Source: JALZKA01 sp963753385 (GTDB lineage Bacteria; Actinomycetota; Thermoleophilia; Solirubrobacterales; 70-9). Taken from it: DNA of 64,000 nucleotides. Shown here one piece after another: positions 45,259 through 53,664 of the stretch. Positions within the stretch are counted from its first letter, which is position 1. Every line of letters starts with the position of its first letter. A program made the position numbers and the translations under genes. Below the pieces are notes generated by a model, which worked only from the letters and a program-made list of their open reading frames with translations, was not told the origin of the DNA and ran no database searches. The stretch lies in contig CAVWCC010000007.1 of assembly GCA_963753385.1 (NCBI GenBank), forward strand, positions 1 to 64,000, given 5' to 3'.

Positions 45259-45651
45259 TTAGACCCTCCGCCGCTTCTTCGGGCGGCATCCGTTGTGGGC
45301 CTGCGGCGAGACGTCCTTCACGGTCGTCACCTGGAGGCCGGCGGCCTGGAGGGAGCGGATCGCGGTGTCACGGCCGGAGCCCGCGCCCTTGGCGTGGACC
45401 TCGACGCGCTCGAGGCCGTGCTCCATCCCCTTGCGAGCGGCGGCGTCGGCGGTCACTTGGGCAGCGAACGGCGTGGACTTGCGCGAGCCCTTGAAGCCCG
45501 CGGAGCCGGCCGACTCCCAGACGATCACGTTGCCCTCGGGGTCGGTGATCGTGACGATGGTGTTGTTGAACGAAGTCTTGATGTGGGCGATCCCGTAGGG
45601 GACGTTCTTGCGGACGCGACGGCGCGCACGGCCCTTTCTCGGCTGCGGCAT
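45259..45651 (-). CDS. rpsK: 30S ribosomal protein S11
   Basis: 130 residues from ATG 45,651. Motifs: GIAHIKTSFNNTIVTITDPE, GFKGSRKSTPFAAQVTADAA, VKGAGSGRDTAIRSLQAAGL-like (here AKGAGSGRDTAIRSLQAAGL) and NGCRPKKRRRV. Basic tails at both ends. It forms the platform of the 30S subunit. 3 nt upstream of rpsD. Confidence 0.96.
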   Translation of the reverse strand: MPQPRKGRARRRVRKNVPYGIAHIKTSFNNTIVTITDPEGNVIVWESAGSAGFKGSRKSTPFAAQVTADAAARKGMEHGLERVEVHAKGAGSGRDTAIRSLQAAGLQVTTVKDVSPQAHNGCRPKKRRRV

Positions 45652-45691
45652 CAATCAGCTCCTACCGGAGGGGCAAAGTTGGATTCGCGCC

Positions 45692-46075
45692 TCACTTCGG
45701 CGTCGGCGCCTTCTTGCGCCCGGTCACGCTCATCCGCCGCGGGCCCTTGCGGCTTCGAGCGTTGGTCTTGGTGCGCTGGCCACGGACCGGGAGGCCGCGC
45801 CGATGACGGAGGCCGCGGTAGGCGCCGATCTCCGACAGGCGCTTGATGTTCTGCGAGCGCTCGCGGCGCAGGTCACCCTCGACCTCGCGCGACTCGACCT
45901 CCTCGCGAAGCTTGACCGTCTCCTCCTCGGTCAGGTCCTTCACATACGTGTTGGGGTCGACGGAAACCTTCTTCAGGATCTCGTTCGCGGTCGAGCGGCC
46001 AATGCCGTGGACGTAGGTGAGGCCGATCTCGGTCCGCTTGTTGAGTGGGAGGTTGACGCCGGCAATTCGTGCCAT
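45692..46075 (-). CDS. rpsM: 30S ribosomal protein S13
   Basis: 127 residues: MARIAGVNLPLNKRTEIGLT, YVHGIGRSTANEILKKVSVD, YRGLRHRRGLPVRGQRTKTN and a basic C-terminal tail ARSRKGPRRMSVTGRKKAPT. S13 contacts the P-site tRNA and the 50S bridge. The 40-nt spacer to rpsK contains TACCGGAGGGGCAAAG, related to the repeated operon spacer at 50,034 and 56,913. Confidence 0.96.
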   Translation of the reverse strand: MARIAGVNLPLNKRTEIGLTYVHGIGRSTANEILKKVSVDPNTYVKDLTEEETVKLREEVESREVEGDLRRERSQNIKRLSEIGAYRGLRHRRGLPVRGQRTKTNARSRKGPRRMSVTGRKKAPTPK

Positions 46076-46082
46076 CAGATAA

Positions 46083-46196
46083 CTAACCCTGCCTCTGCTT
46101 GTGACGGGGGTTCGAGCAGATCACCAGCACGACGCCGCGCCGCCGGATCACCCGGCACCGCTCACACATCGGCTTCACTGACGCTCGTACTTTCAC
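46083..46196 (-). CDS. rpmJ: 50S ribosomal protein L36
   Basis: 37 residues from GTG 46,196: VKVRASVKPMCERCRVIRRR then GVVLVICSNPRHKQRQG. The zinc ligands Cys11, Cys14, Cys27 and His32 are present. It is the usual neighbour of rpsM. infA, normally between map and rpmJ, is not found in the 150 bp upstream. Confidence 0.93.
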   Translation of the reverse strand: MKVRASVKPMCERCRVIRRRGVVLVICSNPRHKQRQG

Positions 46197-46346
46197 GCGA
46201 CTTTCGCGCCCCAATCTCGGTCGTATCGTGCAGAAGGCCCGTAAGCCCCATGAATCGGGCAAACAGGCACAAAACGCGCCTCAACAACGGCTGAAACGCG
46301 ACCGCGAATGGTAGCAGGGGACGCCTGGCTCAAATCAGCGCTCGCA

Positions 46347-47117
46347 CTACTCCTCGAGGTGCCACGGAGTCAGGATCCTCGGGCCATCCTCGGTCACCGC
46401 GACGGTGAACTCGAAGTGCGCGGTGAGCGAGTGGTCGGCCGAGTAGACCGCCCAGCCGTCGTCGCCCTGGACGATCTCGTGCGTGCCGACCGCGACCATC
46501 GGCTCGATCGCCAGGGCCATGCCGGGCTCGAGCTCGGGCCCGCGTCCCGGCGGGCCGAAGTTCGGGATCTGCGGGTCCTCGTGCATGTCGCGGCCGATGC
46601 CGTGCCCGACGAGGCTGCGGATCACCTCGAGGCCGGCGTCCTCGACGGTGGTCTGGACGGCGTGGGAGACGTCCGAGAGCCGATTGCCGGGCTGCACCTG
46701 CTCGACAGCAGCGAAAAGAGCGGCCTCGGTGGTGTCGAGCAGGCGCAGGGCGACCTCGGAAACATCGCCCACCGCGACGGTGATCGCGCCGTCGGCGACC
46801 CAGCCGTCCTTGGTCACGCCGACGTCGAGCGAGAGGATGTCGCCGCGCTGGAGCGCGTAGGCGTCGGGGATCCCGTGAACCACCATCGCGTTCGGCGAGG
46901 CACAGATCGAGCCCGGGAAGCCGCGGTAGCCCTTGAAGGTGGGCGAAGCGCCCTGCGAGCGAATGAACCTCTCCGCGGTCTCGTCGAGCTCGGAGGTGGT
47001 CACCCCGGGCCGGCACTTGGACGCGAGCATCTTGAGGCAGCGGGCGTGGATGCGGCCCGCCGCGGCCATGGCGTCGAGCTGCTCCTCGGTCTTCAGGACG
47101 ATCCCACCGCGGTACAT
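46347..47117 (-). CDS. map: Methionine aminopeptidase, type I
   Basis: 256 residues. The pita-bread fold carries all five metal ligands: Asp98 (SLDVG), Asp109 (ADGA), His172 (GHGIG), Glu205 (AIEP) and Glu236 (HFEFT), plus His81 (VVHGIP). It removes initiator Met from nascent proteins. No N-terminal zinc-finger extension. The start overlaps the adk stop in TGATG, so the two are translationally coupled. Confidence 0.95.
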   Translation of the reverse strand: MYRGGIVLKTEEQLDAMAAAGRIHARCLKMLASKCRPGVTTSELDETAERFIRSQGASPTFKGYRGFPGSICASPNAMVVHGIPDAYALQRGDILSLDVGVTKDGWVADGAITVAVGDVSEVALRLLDTTEAALFAAVEQVQPGNRLSDVSHAVQTTVEDAGLEVIRSLVGHGIGRDMHEDPQIPNFGPPGRGPELEPGMALAIEPMVAVGTHEIVQGDDGWAVYSADHSLTAHFEFTVAVTEDGPRILTPWHLEE

Positions 47118-47788
47118 CAGGCCTCCTCCTCCATACGCAAGGTAGCGAGCAGGGCGCGGATGTCCTCGTCGACCTCGTCCGGGTCCTTCTCGCCGTCGAC
47201 GCGCTCGAGGAAGCCGCGCTCCTCGTACCAGGCGACCAGCGGCTCGGTCTTCTCGCGGTACTGCTCGAGGCGATTCTTGACGACCTCGGGCTTGTCGTCG
47301 TTACGGATCGTGAGCTCGGCTCCACAGACGTCGCAGCGGCCCTCCTGCTCGGGCGGGTCGAACTCGGCGTGAAAGACGTGGCCGTTGGGGCAGGTGCGGC
47401 GCCCGCCGAGGCGCCGGACGACCTCCTCGTCGGAGACCTCGATCAGGAGCGCCGCGGTGAGCCTCTTTGACAGCTCGTCCATGCGGGTTTCGAGCGCCTC
47501 CGCCTGGCCGACGGTTCGCGGGAACCCGTCGAGGATGAACCCGTCCTCGGCCTCGTGGTCGGCGATCCGCTCGGCGATCACGCCGATGATCACGTCGTCG
47601 GGAACGAGGTCGCCGCGGTCCATGTACCCCTTGGCTTTGCGCCCGAGCTCGGTCTCGTCGCGGACCGCGGCGCGCAGGATGTTCCCCGTCGCGTAGTAGG
47701 GCAGCCGCAGGTCCTCCTGCAGGCGTTCGGCCTGCGTGCCCTTGCCGGAGCCGGGCGGGCCAAGGAGGACGAGGTTCAGCTCAGACAC
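47117..47788 (-). CDS. adk: Adenylate kinase, zinc-lid type
   Basis: 223 residues from GTG 47,788. P-loop GPPGSGKGTQAE (about residues 9-20), NMP-binding YYATGNILRAAV, and DGFILDGFPRTVGQAEAL. The lid contains GRRTCPNGHVFHAEFDPPEQ and GRCDVCGAEL: Cys, His and two Cys, a zinc lid. It interconverts AMP+ATP with 2 ADP. Note YYATGN where most family members have ISTGDM or STGDM, so one AMP-site Asp is Asn here. Confidence 0.94.
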   Translation of the reverse strand: MSELNLVLLGPPGSGKGTQAERLQEDLRLPYYATGNILRAAVRDETELGRKAKGYMDRGDLVPDDVIIGVIAERIADHEAEDGFILDGFPRTVGQAEALETRMDELSKRLTAALLIEVSDEEVVRRLGGRRTCPNGHVFHAEFDPPEQEGRCDVCGAELTIRNDDKPEVVKNRLEQYREKTEPLVAWYEERGFLERVDGEKDPDEVDEDIRALLATLRMEEEA

Positions 47789-48231
47789 GGCGAAAGAGCC
47801 TACTCGGCGGGGCGCGTTCTCCGGTGGCGCGCGGCGGTGCAAAGGCCGGGACGTTGCGGTCGCCGATAACCGCGGAATCCGCGGGTTTCAGCAACCGGGA
47901 TCGCTGGGTCAGGCTGGGACGCCGGCGTGAGGCGATGCCGCTCGGGGGCGATGACGAGGTGTGGGCCTGGCGGTCGCCGGCTGCGGGCCGGTGGGCTGGT
48001 TGCGCTCGGCCTCCGATTCAGCGAAATCCGAAAAACGAGCCATATAGGAGCGTTTCTCGGGTTTCGCGGGGCATGGGGGTTTGCGCACGACGGGGACCGG
48101 CGACTCAGCGCCTACCGCCCCGTCCTCGGGAACCGAGACGCTCACGCTCCCTTCATCGCCCTCAGCCACGCCCCGAAACTCGCGCGGCCCGAGGCGGCAT
48201 CGAGCGGCAGTACAGCGCGCTCGCACGCGCG
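47789..48231. other. Spacer between secY and adk (443 bp)
   Basis: Unusually long gap inside the operon. A minus-strand frame from 48,043 (MARFSDFAESEAERNQPTGP onward, 44 residues) lacks a good RBS and is not called. TCCTATATGG near 48,045-48,055 (minus) is -10-like, so an internal promoter for adk-map is possible. No strong hairpin was found. Confidence 0.3.
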
Positions 48232-49509
48232 CTACTTCAAGAACCCCTCGTAATTGCGCATCATCAGTTGCGCCTCCAACTGCTTGACCGTGTCGAGCGC
48301 GACGCCGACCACGATCAGGATCGAGGTGCCGCCGAAGAAGAAGTTGGCAGACGTCTGGGCGAAGAGGATCGTCGGCAGGGCCGCGACCGCGCCCAGGTAG
48401 AGGGCGCCGGGGAAGGTGAGCCTGGACAGGATCCGGTCCAGGTATTCGGCGGTAGGTCGTCCGGGCCTCACCCCCGGGATGAAGCCGCCGTACTTCTTCA
48501 GGTTGTCGGCCTGGTCCACCGGGTTGAACGTGACCGCGGTGTAGAAGTAGGTGAAGATGATGATGAAGAAGACCTCGCCGACCACGTAGGCCCAGCCGTT
48601 CGGGTTGAAGAAGGTCGCGAAGTCGGTCCAGAAGTTGTCCTGGTTGCCGCCGAGGAGCTGGCCGATCGTCGGGGGGAAGGCCATGATCGACGCGGCGAAG
48701 ATCACCGGGATCACGCCGGCCATGTTGACCCGCAGCGGCAGGTAGGTCGAGCCGCCGGTGGTCATTCGCCGCCCCACGACCCGCTTCGCGTACTGGACCG
48801 GGATCCGGCGCTGGCCCTCCTGCACGAAGACGATTCCCACGATCACGGCGAGGGCGACGAACGGCATCATGACGACGAACACCTGGTCCGGGTTCGTCCA
48901 CCAGGCCTGGACCCCGCCCGGGAGCCCGGCGACGATCGAGGCGAAGATCATCAGGCTGATCCCGTTCCCGATCCCGCGCTGAGTGATCAGCTCGCCCATC
49001 CACATCAGGAGCGTGGCCCCCGCCGTCAGGCACAGGGCGATCAGCATCGCGCTCCCGAAGGTCAGTTCGCCCTCGATGATCTCGCTGCTGCCGAAGCTGG
49101 CCGAGTTGAAGAGCAGCACGTAGCCGATCGACTGCGCGAAGGCCAGCGCGACCGTGAGGTACCGGGTGTACTGGGTGATCTTCTGCTGGCCGACCTCGCC
49201 CTCCTTCGAGAGGCGCTCGAGCGCGGGCACGACCACCGTCAGGAGCTGGAGGATGATCGAGGCCGTGATGTACGGCATGATCCCGAGCGCGAACAGCGAC
49301 AGCCGCGACAGGGAACCGCCCGAGAACAGGTTCAGGAAGCCGAGGATGTTGTTCCCGAACTGGTCGCCCGCCGAGTCGATCGCGTCGATGTTGACCCCGG
49401 GCGACGGGATGTAAGCACCCAGCCGGTACAGCAACAGGATCGCCGCGGTGAAGGCGAGCTTGCGCCGGATTTCCGGGACGCTGAAGGCGTTGAGGATCGT
49501 CTGAAGCAT
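48232..49509 (-). CDS. secY: Preprotein translocase subunit SecY
   Basis: 425 residues, ten membrane helices. FRIPEIRRK-like start (MLQTILNAFSVPEIRRKLAF), plug region GGSLSRLSLFALGIMPYITA, LTQRGIGNGISLMIFASIVA-like cytosolic loop, and VQEGQRRIPVQYAKRVVGRR, the ribosome/SecA-binding loop. TAEYLDRILSRLTFPGALYL lies in the last third. Length is standard. It is the pore of the Sec translocon. It follows rplO by 6 nt. Confidence 0.96.
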   Translation of the reverse strand: MLQTILNAFSVPEIRRKLAFTAAILLLYRLGAYIPSPGVNIDAIDSAGDQFGNNILGFLNLFSGGSLSRLSLFALGIMPYITASIILQLLTVVVPALERLSKEGEVGQQKITQYTRYLTVALAFAQSIGYVLLFNSASFGSSEIIEGELTFGSAMLIALCLTAGATLLMWMGELITQRGIGNGISLMIFASIVAGLPGGVQAWWTNPDQVFVVMMPFVALAVIVGIVFVQEGQRRIPVQYAKRVVGRRMTTGGSTYLPLRVNMAGVIPVIFAASIMAFPPTIGQLLGGNQDNFWTDFATFFNPNGWAYVVGEVFFIIIFTYFYTAVTFNPVDQADNLKKYGGFIPGVRPGRPTAEYLDRILSRLTFPGALYLGAVAALPTILFAQTSANFFFGGTSILIVVGVALDTVKQLEAQLMMRNYEGFLK

Positions 49510-49515
49510 CGGGGC

Positions 49516-50010
49516 CTAGCCCTCGATCACTTCACAGGTGCCGCCGGCGGCCTCGATCTTCTCCCTGGCCGAGCCGCTGAATGCGTGCGCGCGGACGGTC
49601 AGCTTGGTCGAGAGCTCGCCGCGCCCGAGCACCTTCACTGGGTGCCTGCGGGTGGCGAGGCCGGCCTCCTTCAGCGTCTTCGGGGTGACCTCGGCGCCGG
49701 CGTCGAAGCGGGCCTCGAGGTCGGCGACGTTGACCGGCTGGGTGTGCGTGCGGAACGGCCCGATCGGCATCGACTGCTTCTTGGTCGCACCGCGCATCTT
49801 GCGCATGCGCATGAACAGCGGGTTCTGCCCGCCCTCGTAGGCGACCTTGCTCTTCGAGCCGGAGCGCGAGCCGTAGCCCTTGTGGCCGCGGCCCGCGGTC
49901 TTGCCCGTGCCCGAGCCCTTGCCCCGTCCGAGCCGCTTCGGCGCCTTGCGCGAGCCGTCCTTCGGACGGAGCGAATGGAGGCCGATCTCTTCGGGTTCGA
50001 GCCGCGCCAT
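49516..50010 (-). CDS. rplO: 50S ribosomal protein L15
   Basis: 164 residues from ATG 50,010. LHSLRPKDGSRKAPKRLGRG, KGSGTGKTAGRGHKGYGSRS, GGQNPLFMRMRKMRGATKKQ and VRAHAFSGSAREKIEAAGGT are the usual L15 segments. The 58-nt spacer to rpmD holds a 34-nt sequence repeated upstream of rplB. Confidence 0.95.
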   Translation of the reverse strand: MARLEPEEIGLHSLRPKDGSRKAPKRLGRGKGSGTGKTAGRGHKGYGSRSGSKSKVAYEGGQNPLFMRMRKMRGATKKQSMPIGPFRTHTQPVNVADLEARFDAGAEVTPKTLKEAGLATRRHPVKVLGRGELSTKLTVRAHAFSGSAREKIEAAGGTCEVIEG

Positions 50011-50033
50011 CAGAAACACGCCCTTACCAGGGA

Positions 50034-50067
50034 GGCAAACATGCTTTCGCGACTTACGTCGCTCACC
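50034..50067 (-). repeat. 34-nt operon-spacer repeat, copy 1 (rpmD-rplO)
   Basis: Plus-strand reading begins GGCAAACATGCTTTCGCG and ends TACGTCGCTCACC. It differs from 56,913-56,946 at one base (A at 50,052 against C at 56,931) and is preceded in both by TACC-x-GG. On the mRNA strand it contains GCGCGAAAGC, a GAAA-tetraloop-like hairpin core. Confidence 0.75.
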
Positions 50068-50068
50068 A

Positions 50069-50245
50069 TCACTCCCCCACCTCCACGAGGTGGTCGACGA
50101 CCTTGATCATCCCGCGGAGCTGCGGGGTGTCAGCCAGCGCGTTCTCGCGCCCGATCTTGCCGAGCTTGAGCGCGCGGAGCGTCTCGCGCTGCTTGGGGTT
50201 GGCGCCGTTCGCGGAGCGCACCTGCTTCAGGCGGACGTCGGCCAT
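50069..50245 (-). CDS. rpmD: 50S ribosomal protein L30
   Basis: 58 residues from ATG 50,245: MADVRLKQVRSANGANPKQR, ETLRALKLGKIGRENALADT, PQLRGMIKVVDHLVEVGE. Typical short bacterial L30. Its start overlaps the rpsE stop (TGATGG). Confidence 0.93.
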   Translation of the reverse strand: MADVRLKQVRSANGANPKQRETLRALKLGKIGRENALADTPQLRGMIKVVDHLVEVGE

Positions 50246-50907
50246 CAGGAGGTCTCCTCCGGCGGCTCCTCCGCGGCCGGCGCGGGCTCCTCGGTGGACT
50301 CCGCGACGACGGCCACCGGCTCCGGGACCTCCGTGTCGGTGGTGCCGTTGGCCTCGGCCGCGAGCTTCTTGGCCTCGGCCTGCTTGTCGAGCCCCAGCAC
50401 CTGGTTCACGGTCAGGCCGCGGAGCTTCGCGACCTCCTCCGGGCGGCGAAGCTGGATCAGGCCGTCCATCGTGGCCTTGACGAGGTTGATCGGGTTCTGG
50501 GTGCCGATCGACTTCGAGAGCACGTCGCGGATGCCCGCGAGCTCGAGCACCGCGCGGACGCCGCCGCCGGCGATCACGCCGGTACCGGGGCTGGCCGGGC
50601 GCAGGACGACGTGGCCGGACCCGTAGCGGCCGATGATCTTGTGCGGAATCGTCTGCCCGTACATCGGGACCTTGATCAGGTCCTTGCGGGCGTTCTCGAC
50701 CGCCTTCTGGATCGCCAGCGGGACCTCGCGGGCCTTGCCGTAGCCGATCCCGACCACGGAGTTCTCGTCGCCGACGGCGACCAGCGCCGTGAACGAGAAC
50801 CGGCGGCCGCCCTTGACGACCTTGGCGACCCGGTTGATCTCGATCACGCGCTCCTGCAGGTCGAGTCCCTGCGGGCTCACGGTGTCGTATTCGCGGTCAC
50901 GTCCCAT
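50245..50907 (-). CDS. rpsE: 30S ribosomal protein S5 with acidic tail
   Basis: 220 residues, about 50 longer than usual. The double-stranded RNA-binding domain (ERVIEINRVAKVVKGGRRFS) and the ribosomal S5 C-domain (GSGHVVLRPASPGTGVIAGG, IGTQNPINLVKATMDGLIQL) are normal. The last 45 residues are Glu/Ala/Pro-rich (TTDTEVPEPVAVVAESTEEP onward) and probably disordered. S5 guards translational accuracy at the mRNA entry. Confidence 0.95.
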   Translation of the reverse strand: MGRDREYDTVSPQGLDLQERVIEINRVAKVVKGGRRFSFTALVAVGDENSVVGIGYGKAREVPLAIQKAVENARKDLIKVPMYGQTIPHKIIGRYGSGHVVLRPASPGTGVIAGGGVRAVLELAGIRDVLSKSIGTQNPINLVKATMDGLIQLRRPEEVAKLRGLTVNQVLGLDKQAEAKKLAAEANGTTDTEVPEPVAVVAESTEEPAPAAEEPPEETS

Positions 50908-50936
50908 TCAAATCAGCCATTCAGCGTAGCCGGGCA

Positions 50937-51290
50937 CTAAAACTTCAACCCGCCCTCGCGGGCGCCCTCGGCCAGGGCCGCGACGCGGCCGTGGAACCGG
51001 TAGCCGCCGCGGTCGAACACCACCGTCTCGACGCCGGCGGCCTTGGCACGCTCGGCAAGCAGCTCGCCCGCGCGCTTCGGCTGGTCCGCGCGCGAGACCT
51101 TGCGCAGCTCGTCCTCGGTCCAGCTGACGGCCGCCAGCGTGCGCCCGGCGTCGTCGTCGATCAGCTGGGCGCTGATCCCGCGGTTCGAGCGGAAGATGGA
51201 CACCCGCGGGCGCTCGGCGGTGCCGCGGATCTTGGCGCGCACGCGGCGGCGGCGGCGCAGCCTCTGCTGGTTCTTGGTGGCAACCGCCAT
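50937..51290 (-). CDS. rplR: 50S ribosomal protein L18
   Basis: 117 residues: RRRRRVRAKIRGTAERPRVS, IFRSNRGISAQLIDDDAGRT, FDRGGYRFHGRVAALAEGAR. Standard length. It binds 5S rRNA. 2 nt after the rplF stop. Confidence 0.95.
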   Translation of the reverse strand: MAVATKNQQRLRRRRRVRAKIRGTAERPRVSIFRSNRGISAQLIDDDAGRTLAAVSWTEDELRKVSRADQPKRAGELLAERAKAAGVETVVFDRGGYRFHGRVAALAEGAREGGLKF

Positions 51291-51292
51291 GG

Positions 51293-51828
51293 CTACGCCC
51301 GCTTTCCGACCTTGCGGCGGACGTGCTCGCCCGCGTAGCGGATGCCCTTGCCCTTGTAGGGCTCCGGCGGCCGCACGCGGCGGATCCGCGCCGCGGTCTC
51401 GCCGACCAGCTGCTTGTCGATCCCGCGCACCACGACCTCGGTCTGCTGCGGGACCTCGAACTCGATTCCGTCGGGAGCCGGGATCGCCACCGGGTGCGAG
51501 AACCCGACGGACAGCTCCAGCGCCTTGCCCTGGAGCCGCGCGCGATAGCCCACGCCCTGGATCTCGAGCCGCTTCTCGTAGCCGGCCGTGACGCCTTCGA
51601 CCATGTTCGCGAGCAGGCTGCGGGTCAGCCCGTGGAGAGCCCGGTGCGGCCCGCGGTCCGTCGGGCGCTCGACGGTGAGCGTGCCGTCGTCAAGCGCGAT
51701 CGCCATGTCGCGGTCGACCGTCTGGGTCAGCTCGCCCTTCGGGCCCTTGACCGAAACGGCGCCAGGGTCGATCGAGACGGTGACGCCGTCTCGGCACTGG
51801 GATTGGTCTTTCTACCGATGCGGCTCAT
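51293..51828 (-). CDS. rplF: 50S ribosomal protein L6, N-terminal frameshifts
   Basis: From ATG 51,828 the frame reads MSRIGRK and then shifts near 51,800-51,790, where family sequence would be PIPVPDGV. VTVSIDPGAVSVKGPKGELT resumes in the final frame, followed by YEKRLEIQGVGYRARLQGKA, LELSVGFSHPVAIPAPDGIE and PEPYKGKGIRYAGEHVRRKV. An extra A after GAAAG plus a change near GCCGAGAC explains the break. L6 is essential in bacteria, so this is most likely a sequence error. Confidence 0.9.
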
Positions 51829-51836
51829 CGACGCAG

Positions 51837-52232
51837 CTACCAAACGTACGCGACGACCTCGCCGCCTACGCCCTTCGCCTTGGCCTCGTGGCCGGTCATC
51901 ACCCCGGCGGAGGTGGAGACGATCGCGGTCCCCATCCCGCCCATCACCCGCGGGATCTCCCGCTTGTCGGTGTAGCGGCGGCGGCCGGGCCGCGAGATGC
52001 GCTCGATGCCGGTGATCACCGGCTTGCGGTCGTCCGTGTAGCGGAGCTGGATCTTGATCACCTCGCCCACGGCGGTCGGCTCGACCGCGTAGTCGGAGAT
52101 GTAGCCCTGCTCCTTGAGGATGCGGGTGACCTCCTTCTTCAGGCGCGACGCGGGCACCTCCACGTCGGGGTGCTCGGCCAGGAGCGCGTTGCGGACGCGC
52201 GTCAGGTAGTCGGAGATCGGATCGGTCAGCAT
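51837..52232 (-). CDS. rpsH: 30S ribosomal protein S8
   Basis: 131 residues from ATG 52,232: MLTDPISDYLTRVRNALLAE, RLKKEVTRILKEQGYISDYA, RISRPGRRRYTDKREIPRVM, GGMGTAIVSTSAGVMTGHEA. It binds the central domain of 16S rRNA. Start overlaps the rpsZ stop by one base. Confidence 0.96.
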   Translation of the reverse strand: MLTDPISDYLTRVRNALLAEHPDVEVPASRLKKEVTRILKEQGYISDYAVEPTAVGEVIKIQLRYTDDRKPVITGIERISRPGRRRYTDKREIPRVMGGMGTAIVSTSAGVMTGHEAKAKGVGGEVVAYVW

Positions 52233-52417
52233 TACCAGCTCGACTTGGTCATCCCGGGCACGTAGCCCTTGTGGGCGGCCTCGCGCAGGCAGATCCGGCA
52301 GAGGCCGAACTTGCGGTAGTACGCGCGCGACCGGCCGCACCGGCGGCAGCGGTTGTGCGCGCGCGACTTGTACTTGGGCGTGCGGCCCTGCTTGACAATC
52401 TTGCTCGTCTTAGCCAT
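52232..52417 (-). CDS. rpsZ: 30S ribosomal protein S14, zinc-binding short form
   Basis: 61 residues: MAKTSKIVKQGRTPKYKSRA, HNRCRRCGRSRAYYRKFGLC, RICLREAAHKGYVPGMTKSS, W. Cys24, Cys27, Cys40 and Cys43 form the zinc site. This is the type-Z form normally encoded in the spc operon. Confidence 0.95.
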   Translation of the reverse strand: MAKTSKIVKQGRTPKYKSRAHNRCRRCGRSRAYYRKFGLCRICLREAAHKGYVPGMTKSSW

Positions 52418-52424
52418 AGCTCTA

Positions 52425-52490
52425 CGGGCTGGTAGCTGGTCGCTGGTAGCTGGTAGACGTCACCAGCTACGAGCTACTAGCTACAAGCTC
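52425..52490. repeat. Short tandem repeat spacer, (GCTGGTA)n-like
   Basis: GCTGGTAGCTGGTCGCTGGT then AGCTGGTAGACG, followed by CACCAGCTACGAGCTACTAG: 7-nt units and their inverted copies between rpsZ and rplE. A related CTACCAGCTACCAGCCACCA occurs at 57,797-57,825 between rplB and rplW. Confidence 0.65.
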
Positions 52491-53295
52491 ATTCCTCCTC
52501 GTCGCTTCCTTCCTGCTCCGCGGCCTCGCCGCCCTCTTCGCCTTCGGCCCCCTCTTCCTCCTCTTCCTTCACCGGCTTGGCGTAGGCCTCCGGGTTCTCC
52601 TCCTTGAGCTGCTCGAGGGCCGCCGCCTCGGCCTCGGCGCGCAGCCGGGCCTCCTCGTGGCGACGCTCCTCCTCTTCCTGGGCGGCCGTGTCGGCCTGGC
52701 CCGGACGGCCGTCCTGCGAGAACGGGAAGCCGAGGCCCAGCAGGAGCTCGAAGCCCTCCTCGTCGGTCGCCGCGGTGGTCGTGACCGTCACGTCCAGCCC
52801 GCGCACCTCGTCGATCGAGTCGTAGTCGATCTCCGGGAAGATCAGCTGCTCGCGGATGCCCAGCGAGTAGTTGCCGCGGCCGTCGAACGAGCGGGGGTTG
52901 AGGCCGCGGAAGTCGCGGATGCGTGGGATCGCAATCGAGACCAGCCGGTCGACGAACTCCCACATGCGGGCGCCGCGGAGCGTCACCGCGACGCCGACGG
53001 GCATGCCGTCGCGCAGCTTGAAGTTCGCCACCGACTTGCGGGCGCGGCGGACGCTCGGGCGCTGCCCGGCGATCGTCGCCAGCTGCTCGGTGGCCGCCTC
53101 GAGGATCGGGGTCGACTGCTTCGCGTCGCCGACGCCCATGTTCAGCGTGGCCTTCTCGAGCGTGGGCACCTGCATCCGGCTCGAGTAGCCGAACTTCGAG
53201 GTCAGCGCCGAGACGAGCTCGGACTCGTAGCGCTCGCGGAGCCGCGGCGGCGGGGCCGCCGGCTGGGCTTCGGTTGTCGTTGTCGCTGCTTCCAT
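52489..53295 (-). CDS. rplE: 50S ribosomal protein L5 with long acidic C-terminal extension
   Basis: 268 residues against about 180 normally. Core: RLRERYESELVSALTSKFGY, VPTLEKATLNMGVGDAKQST, GQRPSVRRARKSVANFKLRD, GVAVTLRGARMWEFVDRLVS, DFRGLNPRSFDGRGNYSLGI, and GLDVTVTTTAATDEEGFELL. After FPF at about residue 195 come 70 residues of Glu, Ala and Arg helix, then KEEEEEGAEGEEGGEAAEQE. The extension is probably coiled-coil then disordered. It also has a 15-residue Thr/Pro N-terminal addition. L5 binds 5S rRNA. Confidence 0.94.
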   Translation of the reverse strand: MEAATTTTEAQPAAPPPRLRERYESELVSALTSKFGYSSRMQVPTLEKATLNMGVGDAKQSTPILEAATEQLATIAGQRPSVRRARKSVANFKLRDGMPVGVAVTLRGARMWEFVDRLVSIAIPRIRDFRGLNPRSFDGRGNYSLGIREQLIFPEIDYDSIDEVRGLDVTVTTTAATDEEGFELLLGLGFPFSQDGRPGQADTAAQEEEERRHEEARLRAEAEAAALEQLKEENPEAYAKPVKEEEEEGAEGEEGGEAAEQEGSDEEE

Positions 53296-53296
53296 C

Positions 53297-53662
53297 TCAG
53301 TCCAGAGCGTTTCCGGTGCGCTTCAGGTAGCGCTGGCGCGTGCCGTCGTCGGCGACGCGGATCCCGACCCGCGACGGCTTGTTGTCCTGCGGATCGAGCA
53401 ACATCACGTTAGAGATGTGGATCGGGCCCTCCTGCTCGATGATCCCGCCGGCCTCGCCCTTCTGCGTGTCCTTGATCGAGCGCGGCCGCGTGTGGCGCTT
53501 CACGATGTTGAGGCCCTCGACGTAGACGCGCTGCTTCCCGGGCTCGGTCCGCAGGACCTTGCCGGTCTTGCCGCGGTCCTTGCCGGACGTGACGACGACG
53601 GTGTCGTCTTTGCGGACCCGCATCGCCTTGGCCTTCGTCTTAACCACCTGGCGCTTCGGCAT
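53297..53662 (-). CDS. rplX: 50S ribosomal protein L24
   Basis: 121 residues from ATG 53,662, or 108 from the internal MRVRKDDTVVV. KOW motif VVVTSGKDRGKTGKVLRTEP, then YVEGLNIVKRHTRPRSIKDT, GGIIEQEGPIHISNVMLLDP. It starts 23S rRNA assembly. 1-2 nt upstream of rplE. Confidence 0.95.
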   Translation of the reverse strand: MPKRQVVKTKAKAMRVRKDDTVVVTSGKDRGKTGKVLRTEPGKQRVYVEGLNIVKRHTRPRSIKDTQKGEAGGIIEQEGPIHISNVMLLDPQDNKPSRVGIRVADDGTRQRYLKRTGNALD

Positions 53663-53664
53663 GC

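Noticed and set aside
47909..48043. 44-codon minus-strand frame between secY and adk
   Set aside because: No ribosome-binding site, low-complexity sequence, and no family resemblance.
47824..50106. 760-codon plus-strand frame over secY and rplO
   Set aside because: Antisense shadow of conserved ribosomal-operon genes; composition is Arg/Asp/His-rich as expected for such shadows.
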